DNA of 64,000 nt from Symbiodinium natans (GCA_905221605.1 CAJNDS010002090.1:411545-475544); one strand, 5' to 3'; shown: positions 12,100-25,799, counted from the first letter of the stretch. Translations and numbers: made by a program. Notes: generated from the letters alone by a model not told the origin.

Positions 12100-15000
12100 G
12101 ACCCACAACTTCAAGTCCCTGAGTCGTGTGGGATGTTGTGCGCAGCCTCTCTGCTGTTGTCACGAAGTTCAAAAAGACAGATAACAAGCTCTTTGGCTGC
12201 AACAACCCTAAACCCGCCTTCAACCTCACCTTCCTTGCCCCTGAGCTCATGCCCTACAAGCTCAACCCTGAACTCTAAACTTGCTTTATATTCCCCTTGG
12301 CCCCTCTCCCACATACCCTCTACCTGCCTGGAGCAGCCTGAATGTCGAGCTCGGAGATGTGAGATCCCCACTGGGAACCACGGTGCCGAGCCAGCGCAGC
12401 CGTTCCTGATGGCAAGTCAGGGGCGGTGAGTTTGGGGCCTGGATCCCTGTGCATGGGGCGCTTGAGACGGAGAGTCAAGGACCGTCTGTCAAGAAGTCTG
12501 GCCTGCATTTGCCAACTGGCCTGAAAACACAACCCATACAACCCCTCACCACCTTCCCACCCCCACCCTGGCTCCTCCAGATTCCGAGGTGGCGAGCGAG
12601 TGGCCAGCAGCGACCTGAGGTTTCTGGGTTTATCAGCACCTCGAATGCTACTCCGTCCCTCCGCAACCAGAAAACGCACCCAAGAGCGATGTTCAATGAG
12701 TTCATGTCCAATCGCATCCAAGATTCTCCAGGTGTTGCAACTGAACCTGCAATGGGCTCTGCTTGCAACGGGGCTTCCGTGCCCCACCAGATCTGACGAA
12801 ATCTGGCCAAGTCACTTGGAAACCGAGGTTTGGATAGGCTACGCTGCGCTTCTGCTGCACCTGCCTCGGCCCAGATGCCGCTCAAACGCCAAACAAGCTG
12901 CACGCATGCGCGTGCGCGCACACACACACACACACCGTTAGTCTTAAGTCAACCCACTTGGCCCGAACCCGATGCCCTACAATTCCAAGTTTTATCATGT
13001 TTTGTCTGTGGTCATGCACCGCGTGCTGCATCCCCATCTCCGTCGCAGTGCTATCGAGATGTGTTGTGTGTAAGCTGCGCAAATCTAATAATTAAGCGGC
13101 AAACTGACACTATCATGCGTGGATTCGGGTTGGTTCTGTCCAAGCATCGCTTTGGCCTCTTCGTAGCTCTTGCTCTTTGACAGCATCAGATATGCGATGA
13201 CCTTTGGAACAGCTGCATGTTGCAGTGGTCGTTTTGCTTCGTTTCTATAACAAGTAACAAGGCGTTGGAGCGCAAAGGAGGCAGATTTTGAACCACGACA
13301 GATGACAAGGGGGACAGAAACTATGAACCGATGCACTCCACGCAATGGCAGCATCCTTAGCTGATCACCCACACCCACAGTCCATCCCAACTGTGAGAGA
13401 CTCAGGCAATCCTAATCCACCACCGTTTTTGCAACGAACTGCAACAGTGCTGACCAACAACGCAAACATCCGAGACAGGATCTGAGAGCTTCCTGAACTC
13501 AAGCTCAGCTGCAACGCTGGAGCTGCGGGAGATGCCCCGTGTGCAGTGCACCAGGAGCCGGCCTCTCGTCTGGAAGAGATCGGCATTCAAGAGATCTCAA
13601 CAGCATTGCGCTATGAGCCCACAGCTTTGATGAAGCCGTGTATCCGTCTGCCCCGCCTTTCTGCTTGACGCATCGGTCCACAAATCGTAGTGCACTGGGC
13701 AGCAGCTCCTCTACATCGTGATGGGATTGAGGGTTTGTGCAAGCTCGGCTTCGGACTTAAGCTTGCAGGTCGAAACAGAAGCTGTATTTGGCAGGTCTTA
13801 CGGAAGTGAGGCCCTTTCGCATGACATGCATCACGCATCTCGTCTCTGGCTCCAGGAGATTGTGACTCGGCGAGTCATCAAGGCTGGCCCGCTGGTATTT
13901 GTACCTTACGAGCGGGTCATGCTGTTGTGGCAGGGTCTCAGGGTTTCACGAGGTAGAGTCGAAACCAGGGTTCCATTCCGGCGCTGGAGCAATGTACAGT
14001 GACACGCCGCCTTCTTTCCTATTGTTTCATTGCAACCTTTCTTCCACTTCTTACCAGCCACACGTGACGCTAGGCTCGCCCATGAACAGAGTGTGGACAG
14101 ATGCGCTTCCCGCAGGACCCCGCAAGACCACGAGGCGCTTGTCTGTAAGCCTTGAGCCTATGGGCTTGAGGTCACGATACCATGGGCATCAAAAGCAAGG
14201 CTAAGCAAGGCTATGTGCGCCTGCGCACCTGTCCGGCCACAGGGTCGGCAAGGCAGGGTGGACAACGAGGATGTGCCTCGGATGTAGGGAGTGGTCAGGC
14301 TTCACGTGCAACTTCACCCAGCAGTCCTATACATTTATTAAATCCATGCGTGGCTCGCCAGCGTCGCTCGCAAATTATCAGACACATTTGTGCCCATGCA
14401 CGTGGCGAAGCACGAAAGCACCTACTGCGAGGTGGAAAATGCAACGCGTGCAAGAGTGTTCTGGAGCTGGGTGCTTGCTGCTGTTTTGTGATCGCTTCAA
14501 ACGGCCTGGCATGCGTACCCTTCTGATCTAGGCTGCTCTTTCAAGATACGCTACCCGTGCAACAACAGCACCGTCCATCCCTGTCCATGACACTGCTTAC
14601 AAGCACAAGTCGCAACGAAAACTGGCAACGCCCTTCATGCTTCACATCTATCTCTGTCCATATCGGGGCAGGCTGATCATGGCTGTTTCACAGCCCTCAG
14701 CCATGCAGAACCTGCTAACCACCATTGCAAGAAAAGGCCTGCGGAGGAGTTGTAAAGATTCTGAGTTTTAGCTCACTCTTTCGTGATCTTTTGTATCAAT
14801 ACAAAACAGTCATCTTTACTGGAAGGGTGATCAAAGGCAGCAATGCAGCCGAATTAAGCGTAGTGCTCCAGGAGCATCTGGGGCCGAAAATTCATTTGCG
14901 GGAAATGGTCCTTCGTCTCGTCCTCCAGCCCTCCTGTCGCATGTGGGTCGCGAAGCTGGGTTTAGCAACAAATAGTGGCCCTCCCAAAAGGATGCTTTGA

Positions 15001-18000
15001 GGCAGATCTCCTCCTTTCCAGTCCGGTAGTCGGCCCAGGTTGAAATTAACGATCTCAGGTGCCTGGCAAACACTAGCAAACGCTGGCAAACACTTCTGCA
15101 CACCTTCGCTATGTGTGTCTCTTTTGCCAGCAGAGTTGAACGACTTGAACTGCAACCACATGGCTTAGACGTGCAATGTGCGTTACAACAGGGCTCATCG
15201 ACTTTCAGGTGTTGTAAGGGTGGCTGTTAACGGGCATCAGGCCGTGGTAACTACACGTCAGCCCAATGAAATCGGTAAGCAGTGCAAGCATGACTTCGGC
15301 TCGTGTGCTGGAAGCACTGTACGCAACCTACGATGTTTTAAAATTGTAAGGCAATTCCTCCACGCGAGTTAACCTGTGAAGGTACACAAGTCCAGCCTTG
15401 GAATTCGAGAAGCAACGTTGGAGAAAAAAACAAGGCTACTCTTGGCACTGCAAGCGCTGGTTCTCAAGCTCGTGCCACCCGGCGCGAAGGCACTTGGGCA
15501 TGTCCGCCAAAAAAAACCGCTTGTGACAGTGCGTCCGTCTTGCTGCACAAGCGTCAAAGATGTCGTGCAAAGGGGCGAAAACAAACGCTCAATGCAAGCC
15601 ACAACTACCCCTCCCCCTCAACCGCAGATGCCTGACGGCAAACCCGGGTTTAACTCGCCCTTTGCCCTTTGGAGGATCACCTCCGCGCGATCTTGAATAA
15701 CGTGGCACTGGAGGCTCGGCGCTGACAGCAGGAATATATCGGCATTGTACAGGTTGTCGCACTCCAGCAGGCCCACTGCCCCAAGCGGACCGGGAGTACT
15801 CCCAGCCAAGAGACGGTGAATGGTGAGACCACCGGAGGCGCCCAAGTCCTCCAGGCCTTCAGCATCGACTGCTATGTAGCATGTAGAATGGAGTGGGCAA
15901 TTGCAGCTGACTGGAACCTGCGGGTACAGATGAAGAGCGGCCCTTCTCTCAGGCAGGTAGCTCCGCGGTCCAGCCAGATCACCAGATCATGGGGTTTTCC
16001 CCCGGCACCTCAACCTCGGATCTTTTTGGGCAATATTCGGTGTTGATTTCAAGCGCTGAAATCCTGGAGCGGCGCGGAGCGGCCGCTGGCGGTGGCATCC
16101 ACCCTTCTCCCACACCCGCACCATGGGGCCAAACAGTGGCAGCAACTGCAGAGGCCCTTTTGCTGCCCAAGCGAGGCAAGTCATGCAGGGCCCATGTGAG
16201 GAGAGGGCGTCGAGAAGCCATTCGGCCAAGGATGCCAGGAGCGGAGCGAAACACCCAACCACCCACCTGAGCACTGGTACGTGGGACGCATCGGCCTCAC
16301 TTCATGACTGGTTAGGAGGCTACTTGGTTCCATTCTGAGTGAAAGTCGGATGTGGGGAAGAGGAGGCCGGAAGCATCTGCCGCATCAACCAACCCCACGT
16401 GCCCGGAAGCACGACGGAGAGAACGGCTTCAGGCACGTGGCTTTTGTGGCAAAGACCTTCTACTAAACAAAGTGTCTCGATCCGAAGCCTGAGAACACGG
16501 CAACGCTTCCATGCTGAACTCTCCGTTGGTATTGTAACAGATGGCAGACAACACCAGCAGTCGAGGGGACCGTGCGGAACTTAGCTATGTATAGCATTAA
16601 GTGCAATGCTGTACATGGTCAACACTTCGTCATGCCTCACCTGCTTCTGAGGGAGGGGACCCGCGCTCATGACTCAGGGCCACCCATCTGGACTTCAGGG
16701 ACTTGCGTGATTGGCATATCTAGGTTGAGAGTTACAGAGCTTTGGGCATATTTCTCCTTGAACCTGAAGCTTTTACAGATTGTTGAGGGCTCCACCTGGC
16801 CGGCGATGGACCTGTCCTCCAGCTCGTAGTTCTCCTCAGTTCCGAATGAAGTCGAGGGTAGGTCAGCGATGGGTCTTAAGACTTAAGACTCGCAAGACTT
16901 CGGGTTTGCTTTTCGGATTTAAGCATCGCAAACCCAAACCAGTTAACTCCTTTGATCAACCTAAGCCTACCGGACACTTGCAGCACCTGAGCCAAATCTC
17001 AAGTCTTGTGGGCTTGTTGCTTCGACGTTGGCTCATGATTTTGTACTTTCGAAGGCAAGAATCAAGTGTTTTCAAGGTCACTACTGAACTTGATGCCTGG
17101 GCACTCCCAAAACCACCCTCAGGCTTATCAATCTTCTTAGGCTGCTCTAGAGCATTTGAAAGGATCGATCCAAGACTCCCAGGTCAAGCAGTCGGACATC
17201 ACGCGTGCCCCGCCGTGATGCAGCGAAAAGGCTAGCCTGGCAGGGAGGCGCTTCAAGGACTGCATGCACACCGTTTTGAAGCAGCAGAGTTCGGAATATT
17301 GCAGACAATTCCACAAGAAATCCGAAGCAGAACAGGTTGTCAATCACACCCCACGTGCGAAAGTAGCAACCCCCCTAAAGCATAGATGTGCCTAGACCCT
17401 CGGCCGAAAGCCACACCCTGAAACCGACAAACATCTACAAGTCCATGGACTGCAGGCAGACTTCATGAACAGTACCAAAGGCCCAGGCCCTGCCATAGCT
17501 TCTAAATCCGTACCCTGCCGTATCCCCTGTGCAGTTCAAGCCGCCGATAATCGCCATCTGCTTCCTCGCAGGTGATGTACAGCATGGCCTGCGGAGGTTA
17601 CATTCATTGCCCTCCGAAGCCCTCAAATGACCAATCAACCTTGCACCGAGCCCTAATTCCAGAGGCTTTAAGCAAATGACATTATGCAGTGTTTGAGGCT
17701 TTCAGGGTTCAGGACTTCAGGGCTCATAACTTGAGAAAGCCCATCTGGAGTTTCCCAAGCCTGGCACAGGCATGGATGTTTCCAAACTCCAAGCCACCTT
17801 CGCCGAAGCCTTCGTCAAATTTGCTACATCCCGAACACGTTTCGCTAACTTAATGTCAGCAAGTTCGAACGAACCCGCAGCCGTCCTAAGCCCCAAACAG
17901 TTTTTTCAAAAGCGGCCTCTTTCGGGTCGAAAGTGTAGGTCCCCGCCTCGCAGCTGCGATAGGTCTTAAACGCTCAGCCCCGAAAGCTGTCCGCAAAGGC

Positions 18001-19660
18001 TCACAGTTTTAGCATTCTTAAATTGGAGGGGGTCGGGGCTGGTGGGTTCGGGGCTCTGACGAGGCCCAGGGTGCGGGAGTTTCGGAGTGTTCGCCAGTGT
18101 GGGCCATAAACTCCGTGCATGTGACAAAGAAGAAAACGGTACTGTACATGTCTCGCACACCAATCACACCATGAACATGTGGCAGTGTGGCACAGTTCAT
18201 CTAACTTAAGCCTCACGATTGCCGATGCATATTTTGACCTGATCGGAGTCTAGCGAAAACTTGTCCCATCTCGTTGCCGCTCATTGGTTCCACTGTGCTC
18301 TTCTTCGCAGCAAGTAGTCGGCTAAACAAAAACAGTACACCCACCAAGCGACATAGATCCGGCGCCGGATCCGGTCTGCATCACCCGCGGCAGGCACGGC
18401 GCCATCAGGGATACCCCCCGAACGGACCTGGGATTCTTACAATTAGTCGTTATGGTTTCCATGGAAAGAGGAATGTACGCATGCAGTGGGCCAGGCTCCA
18501 TGCTCTTCTGCTGTGCTTCGAACACAAATTGCGCAGGAGCCCCTTGTCTTCTTGCACATTCTCGACTTCCTCTGTGTCTGTCTGTGCCTGCAGGACTTGC
18601 GATCCCAGATTCAGGCTGAGGGAAAGATCGAAATATACTGAGCAACCCTACGGCTCAAAACCACCCTTAGATCAAACTCTACATGCCTAAAAGAAGGTTA
18701 GCTGCTCCAGAGTCGATCAGAGCCGCTGTCCTTTAAACATCGAGTATCAGTCGAGTCTCTGGATTGCAGTGCGTCGCGAAGTCGACACCCTGAACTAACA
18801 CCTGGGGAGCTTTTGAAGCTTCTTTGAGGCTGTTGAAGTGCAAGGTACAGGTTTCACCATCTTTCATTCGACGCCAGGCATGAGCATTGCAACTCAAGTA
18901 ATAGAACGCAAAACCCCTGGTCCCAAAAAGTGGTACGCTCCGGATCAGTCTGACTCCAAAATGCAACCGATCCATGCCAAAAGCCCCAAAACACTCCACC
19001 GGTGGCTGCTAAAGTGCGCCAGCACATGGAACTTGAATCATCGAGCTTGCCAGCAGAAGCCTGACTTGCTCTGACTGACGCCCTCAGCCACAAACCTCTG
19101 CAACCCGGCCGCCCGCTCGGCAGCATCGCGCGGGCAGGGATCTTGTAGGACCAGGGCACGTCCGCCACCCTTTACGCGATTGATGTTGGCTTTGTTCTCC
19201 GATGGATTTCGGCCTTTGGGCTGCGGGCCTCTCGGATTTGAGTGCTCGGATTCTGGCTGCAGTTTAATAGGTGTTGCAAGGGTTCGGGTTCGAGTTCCTG
19301 CTGTTCACGCGCGCACCGCATACACTTCATACCCTCACATGCTGCTCGCACCGGTTTTTACAGGTTTCGCCTGGGCCAGGTGCCGAACGCGTCGCTTGTG
19401 TCGCATGCGATCTCTTTTTTTTTTCGCGCTCGGAAAGTGCAGGGATTCATAGTGTGTTCCCATACTTCGGTGCCAAAAGGTTCGGCATGCACAGTGCTTC
19501 CTGCCATCTAACGGACTTTTCACATCCTAAGGCTCTCTCAGACAACCCTGAACCCAAAAAGGAATGCCCGTGCAGTGCAAAAAGTGCCGCAAACTCCCCA
19601 CACATCTCCACACAACGGGGCAAACCCGAAGCAAACACTTTTCACCAGGCCAACCTCCAA
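12100..19660. other. Unassigned DNA, no supported gene
   Basis: Only short overlapping frames were seen. Features worth a note are a CA/CG dinucleotide run at 12910-12937, a 16-bp perfect palindrome (GATCCGGCGCCGGATC) around 18356-18371, and an acceptor-like TGTGCCTGCAG at about 18588-18598. The latter is followed by 15 open codons (DLRSQIQAEGKIEIY) and a stop, which could be a terminal exon. None is strong enough for a gene call. Confidence 0.3.
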
Positions 19661-19684
19661 CACCCCAAAATGCGTGTGATCCTT

Positions 19685-20320
19685 GTTGGTTGCTGGTGGT
19701 GGTGGCGGTGGTGGTGGTGGTGGTGCTGCTGCTAGTGGTGTAGTTGGCGTTGTCGTTGTCATGGTCGTTGTTGCGTTCTTATCGCGATCGTTCTCGCCGT
19801 GGTGGTCGTTGTTGGTTCTTGGTTGCTGGTGGTCTGTTTTTGTTAGCGGTGGTGTTTGCTTATAGTGATTGTGACTGTGATTGCGACTGTGATTGTGGTT
19901 GTGATTGGGGCTGTTGTGGTCGTTGTGGTTGTCGTGGTTGTTGAGCTTGTTGTGGCTGTTGTGGCTGTTGTGGTTGTTGTGGTTGTTGTGGTTGTTGTGG
20001 TTGTTGTAGTTGTTGTGGTTGTTGTGGTTGTTGTGGTTGTTGTGGTTGTTGTGGTTGTTGACGTTGTTGTGGCTGTTGTGGTTGTTGTGGCTGTTGTGGT
20101 TGCTGTGGTTGTTGTGGTTGTTGTGGTTGCTGTGGTTGTTGTGGTTGTTGTGGTTGTTGACGTTGTTGTGGCTGTTGTGGCTGTGGTGGCTGTGATCGTT
20201 GTCAAGCATCCCAACGACGGTCCATGCTGCTACTGTACTGCTGCTGCGGTGCTGATGGTGCTGATGGTGGTGATGGTGGTGGTGGTGGCGGTGGCGGTGG
20301 TGGTGGTGTTGTTGTTTTTC
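19685..20320. repeat. TGG / GTGATT / GTTGTTGTG tandem repeat cluster
   Basis: Three repeat types follow one another on the plus strand: TGG triplets (19690-19737), GTGATT/GTGACT hexamers (about 19863-19910) and a long period-9 array of GTTGTTGTG with CTG and GACG variants (about 19916-20195). More TGG/CTG triplets lie at 20225-20310. All periods are multiples of three, so long frames stay open on both strands (poly His/Asn or Thr on minus, poly Val or Leu on plus). These are repeat artefacts. Confidence 0.95.
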
Positions 20321-20744
20321 TGAAGGATCGTACTGTTCTGGTAGGCTGCGGGATGGGGGGCTAGGGTCGGGCAAGGATTCGGCTGGAAGGCTCCGTTACC
20401 AGCGAAGCGCCGCATGACAATTTCGAAGTAATCCCCATGAAAAGCACGACAGCGTAGCTTGCCATCGAAACTCATAGAGTTCTACCCTCTGACCCCCAAA
20501 CCCTCAGAGCCTTTTCATCCGGCGGCAAAAGCCGCAGGTAGCGGCGGTAGCTCACCCACTCAGCCTGAGCACAGGTCATCTTCGGAACTCGGTGCACGCG
20601 AACGTGTCATCTCGTCCTGTGCTTTCACTGTTCTTGTTGGAAAGTCAGCCTTTCCGAGCCGTTGTCCTCGTAACCTCAAACCATTTCTTGGAACCATGTC
20701 GAACCCTTTCTAAGTAAGCAAGCAAAACAAAATCAAAACTTCAG

Positions 20745-20960
20745 AGAAATATAAATACAAATACAAATGCAAATACCAGAAACAAATACATGTACAAATA
20801 CAAATGCAAATACCAATGCTACTACAAATGCAAACGCAAATACAAATACAAATGCAAACACACATACAAATACAAATACGAAAACACATGCACATACAAC
20901 TACAAATACAAATACACATACAATACAAACACACATACAAATACAAATGCAAATATTACA
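20745..20960. repeat. ACAAAT-type hexanucleotide repeat
   Basis: An imperfect period-6 array of ACAAAT with ACAAATGCAA, ACATAC and ACTACA variants on the plus strand. It joins directly onto the ACT array that follows. Confidence 0.95.
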
Positions 20961-20969
20961 AATACTACA

Positions 20970-21005
20970 AATACTACTACTACTACTACTACGGCGACGA
21001 CGACG

Positions 21006-21050
<45 letters not shown>

Positions 21051-21394
21051 GCTACTACTGCTACTACTGCTACTACTGCTACTGCTACCGCGACGACGAC
21101 GACGACTACTACTACTACTACCACTACCACTACCACAACTGCTACTGCTTACTGCTTATCTTTTGCTGCTTACTGCTTACTGCTACTGCTACTACTGCTA
21201 CTGCTACTGCGACTGCTACTGCTGCAAGTACACTACTACTACTACTACTACTTCTTCTTCTACTTCTACCACTACCACCCACCACCAGCACTACCACCAC
21301 TACCACCACTACTACCACTACTACCACCACTACTACCACCACTACTACACTACTACTCCTACTACTCCTGCTACTCCTACTTCTCCTCCTCCTC

Positions 21395-21431
<37 letters not shown>

Positions 21432-21466
21432 AACTCCTACTACTACTACTACTACTACTACTACTC

Positions 21467-21540
<74 letters not shown>

Positions 21541-21630
21541 GCTGCGACGACGACGACGACCACCACGACCACGACCACCACGACCACGACCACTATCACT
21601 ATCACCACCCAGACACCTGCCCGCCCCGGC
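20970..21630. repeat. ACT trinucleotide repeat arrays with GAC and CCA variants
   Basis: Two long ACT arrays (about 20970-21145 and 21230-21545) flank a CTG/CTT-rich linker and end in GAC then ACC/ACG triplets. The second array is almost free of G on the plus strand. Frames of up to 388 codons cross the region (poly Tyr, Leu or Thr), but they are simple-repeat translations and not protein genes. Confidence 0.95.
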
Positions 21631-21639
21631 CGCCGTAGG

Positions 21640-23200
21640 CTGCCAGCGCTGCAGCATTCTTGCGCAAGTCCTTCTCTGGAGTAGTTGGCTCTCCATTGTT
21701 CTCCATGCTACCAGATGTCATTCAGGCGGGTTGCCATCCGGCTCTGGTAGTTGGGGATGGTTTGAGGGCAGGAGGGGGCACACAATGCATACACCTTTCT
21801 CAAAACAAACGCTTGACATCCACGGAAACCTTGTTAAGCCAACACGATCGTTTCAGTTGCGAACATCACGGGCTGCAACCAAACTGACAAAGCCGCAGTC
21901 TGACTTGAGGCTTTGGCACAATTGCCACCAGCCTGGAGAACTAACCCAGGCAAACCCCCGGGCCGTGTGATGCCCAACCCGCAGCCACCGCTGGAAGCCG
22001 CATTCGGCAACATAGATTCCGTCGCAGCGTGGCCGCCTGTGAACACAGGCCGTTTTGGGAGGTCTGCCTAGGGTCCTGGTTTGCAGTTTTGAACTCACGG
22101 AACGAGGGGGAGATGATGGGAGATGTGCCACATGTGAAAGAAAGGTGTGTCCAAACGATCTGCTGCTGAACTGATCTGACTTGTAATTAATTGCATACTC
22201 TGTACATGCTTTTGATTGATTTACGAACTGATGTGACAGCATCAGTTTTTAAGCCCAGTTAGAAAAGCCATGTAAACTCCCCATGGCACCTCCCTCCGAG
22301 AGCTAAGATAGATTGGCTAGATCTAATTAGCCTTAGCCAGGAGCACCTGCATAAACTTGCCATAAGCCCCCAAACCCAATAGGTCGATGCCATGGCGCAG
22401 CACAGCCAAGTAGGTCTGACGCCATGTCTCCTGCCCTTTCGGGCGGGGCCTTTGCAGCGTCCACACTTTGTGATTCAAAAGGCAACATACAAAAACTAGA
22501 CGCATGCGCAAGGCTGTGCAGCTTGTACGAAGTCCAAGAGCTCAAAGTGCAATGCTCCTCTACTCCCCTTAGACTCTCCTTGGCCTTTCGCGGCCAAATC
22601 GTCTTGGGGTGGTTCTGTAGGGTTTTGGGTGGCCCTCGCAGCGCCTGGGCAAAGACCACAGAGCTATGGTTCGCAGCACATGGTGCTGCCATAGGTCCTC
22701 CTGTCTAACCAGGCTCTAGAGGTTGAGTCTAAGGCGTCTAAGGTTGGACAGCGATTTTCTTCTTATCATCCTGGCCCTGCTTTGTCTTATGCTGTTTGCG
22801 GGTCGCGGTTTGTCTTCTAAGCTGCGCCGTGTTTTAGTTTTGTGTGTGCCCTTGACGCCCCTTTTGTGTGTTTTCTATTATGCCGAAGATGGCTGCGCAG
22901 TTTCTCCTGTTATGCTAGAGAATTTTGAGCCTGGGGCCAGCATAATGCCCCAGGGCTTTCGGGTCAAAGGGCTAAGGGTTTCGGGGTTGAGTGAGTGTGG
23001 TTGAAGTGAGTCGTGTGTGTGTGCATGTGGCTTTAGGGTAGGCTTGTCCATGAGGACGGACCCAAGCCTTAACAACCCTGGACTCTGGACCTTGGATCCC
23101 CTCATGTGCTTTGGGTTCAACAAATGTTTGTGGCTGCGGCTGGGCTCTTGCTTGTGGAGCGAAGGGGACATGTCAATCAGAAACATGGCTTGGTTGGCCG
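21640..23200. other. Unassigned DNA
   Basis: No supported gene. A plus-strand frame at 22723-23004 contains two hydrophobic stretches (around 22750-22805 and 22830-22885) that could be membrane segments, but it begins with TTG in a T-rich stretch and has no recognisable family. Confidence 0.3.
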
Positions 23201-23207
23201 CAAGCGG

Positions 23208-23220
23208 GAGGGGGGGAATG

Positions 23221-23256
<36 letters not shown>

Positions 23257-23303
23257 GGGGGGGGGCGCGGGGGGAATGCCGGGGGGGGGGGGGGGGGGGG
23301 GCG
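23208..23303. repeat. Long guanine run with a duplicated unit
   Basis: About 95 bp of almost pure G on the plus strand, including an uninterrupted run of about 32 G at 23223-23254. The short interruption GAATGCC occurs twice (near 23216 and 23274), which points to duplication of a roughly 58-bp unit. It has strong G-quadruplex potential. The exact length may be unreliable in an assembly. Confidence 0.95.
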
Positions 23304-23661
23304 TTGGGCCAATGCTTGATGCGCCTGTAAATAATGTGGCTTGGCTTGGGCTTGGCTAATATAGGGGGGGTTTGGGGCTGTCGGGTTCAAACGTCCTGCT
23401 TGCGAAGCAAGGTGGTTGCTTAAAATGAGACATGGCTTGGTTGCGTTGCCAGTGACTGGGTTGTCATTAAAACACCCTGACAACGGACACCACAGATACG
23501 GCTGCATAGCTGAGGGACTGTAGAGCATAGGAAAATGCAAGATCAAGTTGGAACAGCTTTAGTTGGAACAGCTTTCGGGGCACCACAGAATACGAAAAGG
23601 CACGTTCAGCATGAGAAAAGCAGTCCCTGAAGGTTTATGAATGAAGTAACGTCGTTCTGGC

Positions 23662-23898
23662 ATGGAGCATGAAAAGATCGAAAGCTCAACGAACCTTTCG
23701 CGCCATGCAATGTTCACAGTGCTGTCGCTGCAGTTGTTCTCTCTGTTGTTGGCGTCTTCACTCAGAATCGGCGGCAGCCACCAACAAACTCAATGCAGTC
23801 GCTGCTTCGCAAGATGCATCTTTGCGGACACATGGTCAGGGACGCAGAGGGAAAACAGCTGGTGCAGCCATCTAACCTCACAGAACTGTGCCCACTGA
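23662..23898 (+). CDS. Possible small secreted Cys-rich protein
   Basis: An ATG-started frame. From the inner ATG at 23710 it reads MFTVLSLQLFSLLLASSLRI, which has the form of a signal peptide, and then enters a Cys-containing stretch. The whole frame is 78 codons. A competing frame on the same strand is open over the same DNA, and no homology is recognised. The signal-like segment is the only positive evidence. Confidence 0.18.
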   Translation: MEHEKIESSTNLSRHAMFTVLSLQLFSLLLASSLRIGGSHQQTQCSRCFARCIFADTWSGTQRENSWCSHLTSQNCAH

Positions 23899-23899
23899 C

Positions 23900-25790
23900 T
23901 GAGGCTGGACTGGGAAGGACCCCCCTTGAAGATCACCCCCCCTCCATCAGCTTCTCCAGGACCCTGTAACGCCTGCGCGGCCGCATCGCGAGCACCGCGG
24001 CATAGCCGCGCGCATCGGCCAACCATGTGGAGCCCAGAAGCCTTGGGAACCGAGATTCTAAGGAATTGTGGCTTTCGCGTTTAGCTTCCTGCTCAGGGGG
24101 TTGGGATCGTGATACATGGGGTTCGGCCAGGGCTTTGCTTAGAAGCCTAAAAACAGCACATTGAATGAACAAGTTTGCGGGTCAACCCGAGACCCAGGCC
24201 ATGAGGCTAGGAATCACAGGGTTCCCGGCGAGCTCGGGAAACCATACACACAAACATTCTCAGGTATGGTGTCTCATGCAACGGACCCTTAACTTGCCCG
24301 CAAGTTGGTCAACAAAGCTGAATGCCCAACACCCAAAATCGCAGTTAAACCGAGCACTGCGCACTAAAACTATACACTGCACCCAGACGCCCAAGAAGTA
24401 CCTCAATCCCATCAGTGCGTGTGCCTCGAGAACGCCCTGGACGAGCACCTCATTAGGCACTGCACTTCCAGCAGTGTTTGTTGTTTGGGCGCTTCTCCGT
24501 GAAATGCCTAGCCGGCCTAAACGAACGCTGCACGTTCGGCTAAATCAAGGTTCCTCCGTTGAACGATGTGGCAGGGTGCATATGCGTGAGGTTGAGCCTG
24601 ATGTCGAAAAGATGCCGCCCTCCGCAGACTGCTTAGGCTGGTAACCCCTGCTGGCCGGGGTGTGGATGATGTGACCTACACTCTACACCCTCAAAGCACC
24701 TGCAAGAATGCCACAGCCACTGGTGACATCTTCTCCTCCTCGAGCTTTTCCTCCTGCTTTTTCGCGCCCGGGGAGGGGGGTGCTTGCGGGGTGGCTTGTG
24801 CGTAGGTGCACATTGCATAGTCAACTGGCAAGCCCGGAAGGAGGAGCTCGTTCACTAACTTTTCAAGTCCTCACCCTGAACACGAACAGATACAAGAAGC
24901 TCCGAAGCCCCGCAGTGATCCTTCTGCAATGCCGTCCAACTCCGCGCCAGGACTCCAGGCCTCTGGGTAGTGCCGGCTTGCTTGAAACACATTGCCCCCT
25001 TACCAGCCGGGCTTCCGGGGTCTGCTTGAGTTTGCAATATGGGCATTCAAATGCAGTTGATCTTTCGAAGGAAGCCGGAACATCGTGATGAGGGAGGTTC
25101 AGGCAAACTTGTGCTGCTCCGGATACTCATAGTTCTTGACTGGGAGGGCCCCATGTCAGTCGTATTCATTTTTCAATCCACGCGCTGTAAGATCCTTATG
25201 CGCGCACAATCACTCAGACACACATACACACACGTGCGCAAGACTCAGGCCTCTGTTGTGTCAAGTGTCGGTACTTTTTAACCTTGCAAAGGTCCGACAA
25301 AGGCTGCTCTCGCTTCTCAGGTCAGGTGGCACTTTCAGGGCCGTCAAGCAAGGCTCCACGAAACCTGGCCGTTACCACACAGGAGAGGGGGGCAGGACTA
25401 GCGAATTTAGTTTGTCATCAGGGATGTTCCATACAGTCCCATACAGATCCATACAGTTCCATACAACTAAGCCCGATGTGAAACTTTGTCCCTCGACATC
25501 CCTCGCCCCCCCCCATGCAGTTACAACACTCTTCCTATCCGCTTCATTTGCCTTTAGAGAGCTGTCCCCTCGTGCAAGGGAGTGAAATAGGGCGAACATG
25601 GCAGTGAAACGGAGTGAAGAGTCCCCCCCGTTGCAACGCCCGCTGAGGGAACTACATGAAGAACACCCTACGTAAGCAATTCTCGAGCGAAGCCGATCAA
25701 ACAACCAAACCTTAAACCTCGCAACCACTTGTGGCCTCACCCAAACCTAAATGAAGTTAGCCTGAAAGTCGTGGGACAAGGTCAAGGTGC
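23900..25790. other. Unassigned DNA
   Basis: No supported gene. A CA-type dinucleotide stretch lies at about 25217-25236. Four imperfect copies of CCATACAGTT lie at about 25428-25466, and a poly-C run at 25506-25514. Confidence 0.3.
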
Positions 25791-25799
25791 ATAAGCACC

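Noticed and set aside
19280-19310. tRNA B-box-like GGTTCGAGTTCC
   Set aside because: The T-stem does not pair and no A box, anticodon arm or acceptor stem could be found upstream.
19538-20374. 278-codon minus frame rich in His and Asn
   Set aside because: Simple-repeat translation of the TGG/GTTGTTGTG arrays; prion-like composition here has no gene structure around it.
20767-21970. Frames of 282-388 codons rich in Tyr, Thr or Leu
   Set aside because: They are translations of ACT and ACAAAT repeats; frames stay open only because the period is a multiple of three.
22723-23004. Two-pass membrane protein
   Set aside because: Begins with TTG in T-rich DNA, where hydrophobic codons are expected by composition alone.
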